Part shown: piece after piece, positions 7,775 through 10,592 of the stretch
Layout: each line of letters opens with the position of its first letter
Position numbering within the stretch: position 1 is the first letter of the stretch
Source of the DNA: Euperipatoides rowelli
Taxonomy: Eukaryota; Onychophora; Udeonychophora; Euonychophora; Peripatopsidae
DNA: 10,592 nt
NCBI GenBank assembly: GCA_003024985.2
Contig: PXIH01S0026926.1
Strand: one strand, 5' to 3'
Position numbers and translations under genes: made by a program
Notes under the pieces: model-generated
Told to the model about the DNA's origin: nothing
Database searches by the model: none
Seen by the model: the letters and a program-made list of their open reading frames with translations, nothing else

Positions 7775-7879
7775 TCAACTTTATTATAGGCTACATAAAT
7801 TTATCTAATGATTAAATTTTATATGAGAATTAAGTTTTGTTTGTTAGAAGTACAAAATTTAAAAGATTTTTTTTTTCAG

Positions 7880-7996
7880 TGTCATGTTTATACTGATTGC
7901 AGTTATTGTTTTTTGCGATATCGTTGCTGTAATTTAAAGCATGAGTGTGAAAACAAGCCTTTACCTATAATAGATTTTGAAGATATCTGCACTTAG
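7880..7996 (+). CDS. Candidate 3'-terminal coding exon of a Cys-rich protein
   Basis: A T-rich tract (7867-7876) ends in CAG at 7877-7879, a strong splice-acceptor context. The exon that follows in phase 0 encodes 38 residues beginning CHVYTDCSYCFLRYRCC and ending IIDFEDICT, with a TAG stop at 7994-7996. Seven of the 38 residues are Cys (residues 1, 7, 10, 16, 17, 23 and 37), far more than expected from random AT-rich DNA. An AATAAA at 8031 lies 35 bases after the stop. The Cys spacing suggests an extracellular disulfide-bonded or a metal-binding C-terminus. I do not recognise the family. Upstream exons were not identified; they may lie outside the window to the left. The open frame also extends upstream of the acceptor, but that part looks like intron (I/F/K-rich). 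Confidence 0.5.
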   Translation, partial: CHVYTDCSYCFLRYRCCNLKHECENKPLPIIDFEDICT

Positions 7997-8030
7997 TAGG
8001 CTATGTTTGTATTTTGAAAACATGTAAACC

Positions 8031-8036
8031 AATAAA
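8031..8036 (+). promoter_or_regulatory. Candidate polyadenylation signal AATAAA
   Basis: A canonical hexamer lies 35 bases after the stop of the candidate Cys-rich exon. In AT-rich DNA this hexamer occurs by chance, so its weight comes only from position. Confidence 0.4.
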
Positions 8037-8044
8037 AAATGCAT

Positions 8045-8869
8045 TAGAAACAAGCATGCCTAAACTTTTCATTCAATTTGAAATATTTCACTCTACATAG
8101 TCTACACACAAATATTCTGAGGCAATAAATGTAAGGAAAGGTTATAGCTCCGTATAATGACTACTGTATTTAGCAAAGCTAACGCCTTGAAATGTTACCT
8201 GCTATATTATTTAAAAAAAAATTGATAATACACCATTCTTTCCATTTTCATGAGAAAATGAGAATAGTAATTTATCAGACTAACTCAATATAAGAAACTA
8301 GATTTCAAACTTAAACATTTTGGAAAGTTTTTTAAAGATTTAGATAACTTTATTAAAGGTCACACAGTTTGGTAATCTGAAAAAAATTTGTAGTGTTCGG
8401 ATGTGGTCATGTTTGTAAAGTTCATGTTAGAATAGTTTGACACGTGAACATTATTTTATAATCAATATGAAAATTTTTTTAAATGTTTTTATTATATAAG
8501 CCATTATTATGGTAATCATAATTACCATACATACATTATGTAATTAGTTTAATGACATATCTTATAGTCAAATATTGAATATAAATAATTTTTAATGTAA
8601 TTAAATTCTGGATTTTGTCATTTACAGTAGGCAGCTAAAGTAGATTTATTGGCCTAACAGTTCATGTTAAATAATATAGAATTAATAAATCATTTGTTTA
8701 CTTTTGTGTAATGAGAATAAGTTGTGGTCATGCTTAGAATCTTTTTTTTTACCTAGTGAAGTCACCATGACACTTATGTTATAAAGGTAGCTACTGAGCT
8801 ACTAGTAATTTCATTCAGCATCTCTATGGGAGAGAACAGATGCGGTAGTATGTTTATTATATAACTAGT
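8045..8869. other. AT-rich noncoding DNA
   Basis: I found no gene, repeat family or transposon ends here. There is a perfect 9-bp inverted repeat at 8508-8529 (TATGGTAAT, 4-nt spacer, ATTACCATA). A T-run followed by ACCTAG (about 8742-8755) looks like a splice acceptor but leads into sequence with stops. The stretch is best read as intergenic or intronic. Confidence 0.5.
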
Positions 8870-9000
8870 TTAAAAACCCGTCAAAAATGATGGATACAAC
8901 CACATCTATGGACAGAAAATAGAGCAAAAACATCTCGGCCATCATTGCCATCGGCTCTCCGAAGATGGTTGAGCAGCGTGACCGACATTATTTCCAAAGT
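8870..9000. other. GC-richer island, function unknown
   Basis: This about 130-bp patch stands out from AT-rich surroundings. It contains CTCGGCCATCATTGCCATCG, CTCTCCGAAGATGG and AGCAGCGTGACCGACA, with several CpGs, which are scarce elsewhere. One plus-strand frame is open for over 30 codons and reads SRPSLPSALRRWLSSV before a possible donor AAA|GTAACC at about 8999. It has no in-frame ATG; an upstream TGA closes it. It may be a promoter/5' UTR of a plus-strand gene, an exon, or a repeat remnant. Confidence 0.35.
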
Positions 9001-9440
9001 AACCAAACTAGCCTTTTATTAGTTAGATTAGTTATTTCATGACCAAGTAGCCTAAATTATGCTACAGTTTAAATCTGTTGAGCTGCCATGAGCACAGACA
9101 TAAGAAAGTCAGTGGGATTTTATTGTATGGAAACTTTTTATTCTGTTTCCCCAACTTAGTAATTAATTTTAACAATTATTATTGGAACTCATATTATTTA
9201 ATAGAGCTCTGCAAATAAATGATTATATTGAAGCTAAAGATAATCTTGAACTAAGTTGTTTGACAAAGTTAGTAAAAATAGCCCAAGTTATAAGTTAACT
9301 CATGCTAGTTTATAGATTTGATAGTTATCATCATTTCATTTTGATATAGGCTACTCATTTCTTTCACTAATATAATTTAATGATTATCACTAGAACTGCT
9401 TATTGTGAAGGTTAGCGTTAGACAATTTTTTTTATGATAT
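9001..9440. other. AT-rich noncoding DNA
   Basis: I see nothing specific beyond two TAGGCTA-type motifs (9048 in reverse orientation and 9347). If the island to the left and the short frame to the right belong to one gene, this would be an intron. Confidence 0.45.
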
Positions 9441-9459
9441 TTAAAGGTTCTATACTACC

Positions 9460-9645
9460 ATGAGTGACTCAAATTTATCTAGTTTAGTTAATGCATTACT
9501 GAACTGTGAAGTCAATAATTTTTATTTCTACATTTATCTTTGTATACTGAATTGTCCAAGTGCAATAATTTATTTTTTATGCTGGAATTTATATAATGCA
9601 ACTTTTTTTTTTGTCATCCTATATCCACAAACATTGTCTAATTAG
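9460..9645 (+). CDS. Hypothetical small reading frame or first coding exon
   Basis: ATG at 9460 in the context TACCATGAG opens a frame that begins MSDSNLSSLVNALLN and continues for 61 residues. The first 15 residues have ordinary composition. After that the translation becomes F/Y/I/L-rich, in line with noncoding AT-rich DNA, and a possible donor (ACT|GTGAAGT) sits at about 9505. I think it more likely that only the first part is coding, as a first exon, or that none of it is. Read as one protein, it would be a tiny membrane-like peptide. An AG acceptor (TATTTAAAG, about 9446) lies just upstream and would suit a 5' UTR intron. No family is recognised. Confidence 0.22.
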   Translation: MSDSNLSSLVNALLNCEVNNFYFYIYLCILNCPSAIIYFLCWNLYNATFFFVILYPQTLSN

Positions 9646-9782
9646 TTGTTGGTACCCTAAATTAGCTATTAAAAACTCTCAATGCTTAGAATTAATTTGC
9701 ACCACTGTGAAGTTTTCAAACTTATTGTTTACATTTTGCCATCAATCTACCATTTGTACATATTGAAGATGTCATGCCACAC

Positions 9783-9788
9783 AATAAA
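9783..9788 (+). promoter_or_regulatory. Candidate polyadenylation signal in a 3'-end-like context
   Basis: AATAAA is followed at once by GTGTTTATTTT, a T/G-rich downstream element, which is the usual arrangement at animal mRNA 3' ends. It would serve a plus-strand transcript, possibly the one containing the frame at 9460. The support is positional only. Confidence 0.35.
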
Positions 9789-9829
9789 GTGTTTATTTTA
9801 CAATTGAAACAAGCCTGTCTACTTCAATC

Positions 9830-10592
9830 TCATTGCTCCACACTACGTATTTAAGTAGATTCACTATTGTCTTTCCCTTAACATCCATAATAATTTCCAT
9901 CAGGTTAAAGTAAGACCTTTGAGAGTCACCTACAGCAAATTTATATACTCATACCATGTTGGAGCCATCATATAAAGGAGCTGGCTAGGCCTACATATGA
10001 AGATGGGAGAAAATATGGCATCATGAAGTTGAGAGAAAGAACTACCATATATGAAAACAGAGAATGGAACTATGACTGATTTGTGAAGTTCAGTGGGATG
10101 TAATAGATAACACCATACCAGACCCTGTCAGATGGAGAGTGAACAAAAAGAACAGGCAAACATGAACCACCATTGGCATGACAGTTGAAGATAGATTCTT
10201 AGTAGACATCAAACATGGAAATACAAAGTAGCTAAACAAGCATGGAAAAAGTTGGAACGAATTCACCATGACATTCTGGGATCTAGATTACTGTTATATA
10301 GCAATATAGTCTGCAAAGTTCACAACAGGTATGAGTTTGATTGATCACATCACAGTGATCTTGGATGTATGAGCTATACTGGTGGATAGACAGTATAAGA
10401 TAGGAGAAGAGCTATTGTGTTCAGTTCTACTTGAAAGCTTACCAAGATAAGAATGATAGATTTATTGAGACAGTATACAGTATCAATAACAAACATCGCA
10501 TAGTGACTTCTTGGAAAAAAATATAATACATTAGGTTTGTCATAACCAGCTTTATACAATTAAATTAAAGGATGAATTACAATGACATTCTC
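9830..10592. other. Noncoding DNA without recognised features
   Basis: The base composition is somewhat less AT-rich, and purine-rich on the plus strand from about 9990 to 10260. A 33-codon open stretch at about 9983-10080 reads ARPTYEDGRKYGIMKLRERT, and a second short one in another frame holds NTIPDPVRWRVNKK (about 10107-10148). Both end in stops and neither matches a family I can name. It may be a very old transposon remnant or part of an untranslated region. Confidence 0.4.

Noticed and set aside
7880-7996. Similarity of CSYCFLRYRCC to the Cys-rich domain of Shisa-type membrane adaptors
   Set aside because: Only a few Cys and aromatic positions agree, and the order and flanking residues differ. 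Not enough to name a family.
8742-8790. T-run plus ACCTAG acceptor followed by AAAG|GTAGCT donor (possible mini-exon)
   Set aside because: The enclosed 30 bases contain stops in all usable phases and there is no conservation evidence.
10374-10559. Minus-strand frame of 61 codons
   Set aside because: The composition is that of random AT-rich sequence, with no motif, no supporting signals and no neighbours.
1-10592. CRISPR arrays, operons, rRNA, tRNA genes
   Set aside because: I saw no regular direct repeats with spacers, no cloverleaf-type sequence and no bacterial gene arrangement; the content is that of an animal genome.

Overview
The window is AT-rich animal DNA, most likely from an arthropod. 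That placement rests on the repeat content: a Ty1/copia element of insect type, two LINE remnants with CR1/jockey-type ORF2 C-termini, and a Mutator-like (MULE) transposase fragment. It also fits the recurrent intergenic motif TAGGC(C)TA. Nothing looks bacterial or viral in gene organisation. The species cannot be fixed from the sequence. No complete, obviously functional gene is present.

Left part (about 545-5485, minus strand): a decayed Ty1/copia retrotransposon in the order gag, protease, integrase, reverse transcriptase, RNase H. Frame is kept over long stretches but is broken by many in-frame stops and several frameshifts. The first integrase catalytic Asp is replaced by Asn. Two 5'-truncated LINEs lie nested inside it. 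One, on the plus strand (about 900-1453), splits RT from RNase H. The other, on the minus strand (about 2991-3733), splits the integrase exactly after its catalytic Glu region. No LTR pair or primer-binding site could be recognised.

Middle (about 5813-6330, plus strand): the C-terminal end of a Mutator-like transposase pseudogene, truncated at its 5' side close to the copia 5' flank. It reads back further than a single open frame suggests and ends on a natural stop after a frameshift. Then follows noncoding DNA with a candidate old interspersed repeat (about 6780-7260) and a well-defined 356-bp hAT-type MITE (7411-7766) flanked by near-perfect 8-bp target duplications.

Right part (7800-10592, plus strand): mostly AT-rich DNA with no recognisable repeats. 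It holds a convincing candidate terminal exon (7880-7996): a T-rich tract and CAG acceptor, 38 Cys-rich codons, a stop, then AATAAA. Further on there is a GC-richer island (about 8870-9000), a short ATG-initiated reading frame (9460-9645) and a downstream polyadenylation-type sequence (9783). These hint at one or two host genes overlapping the window, but only the Cys-rich exon has several independent signals.
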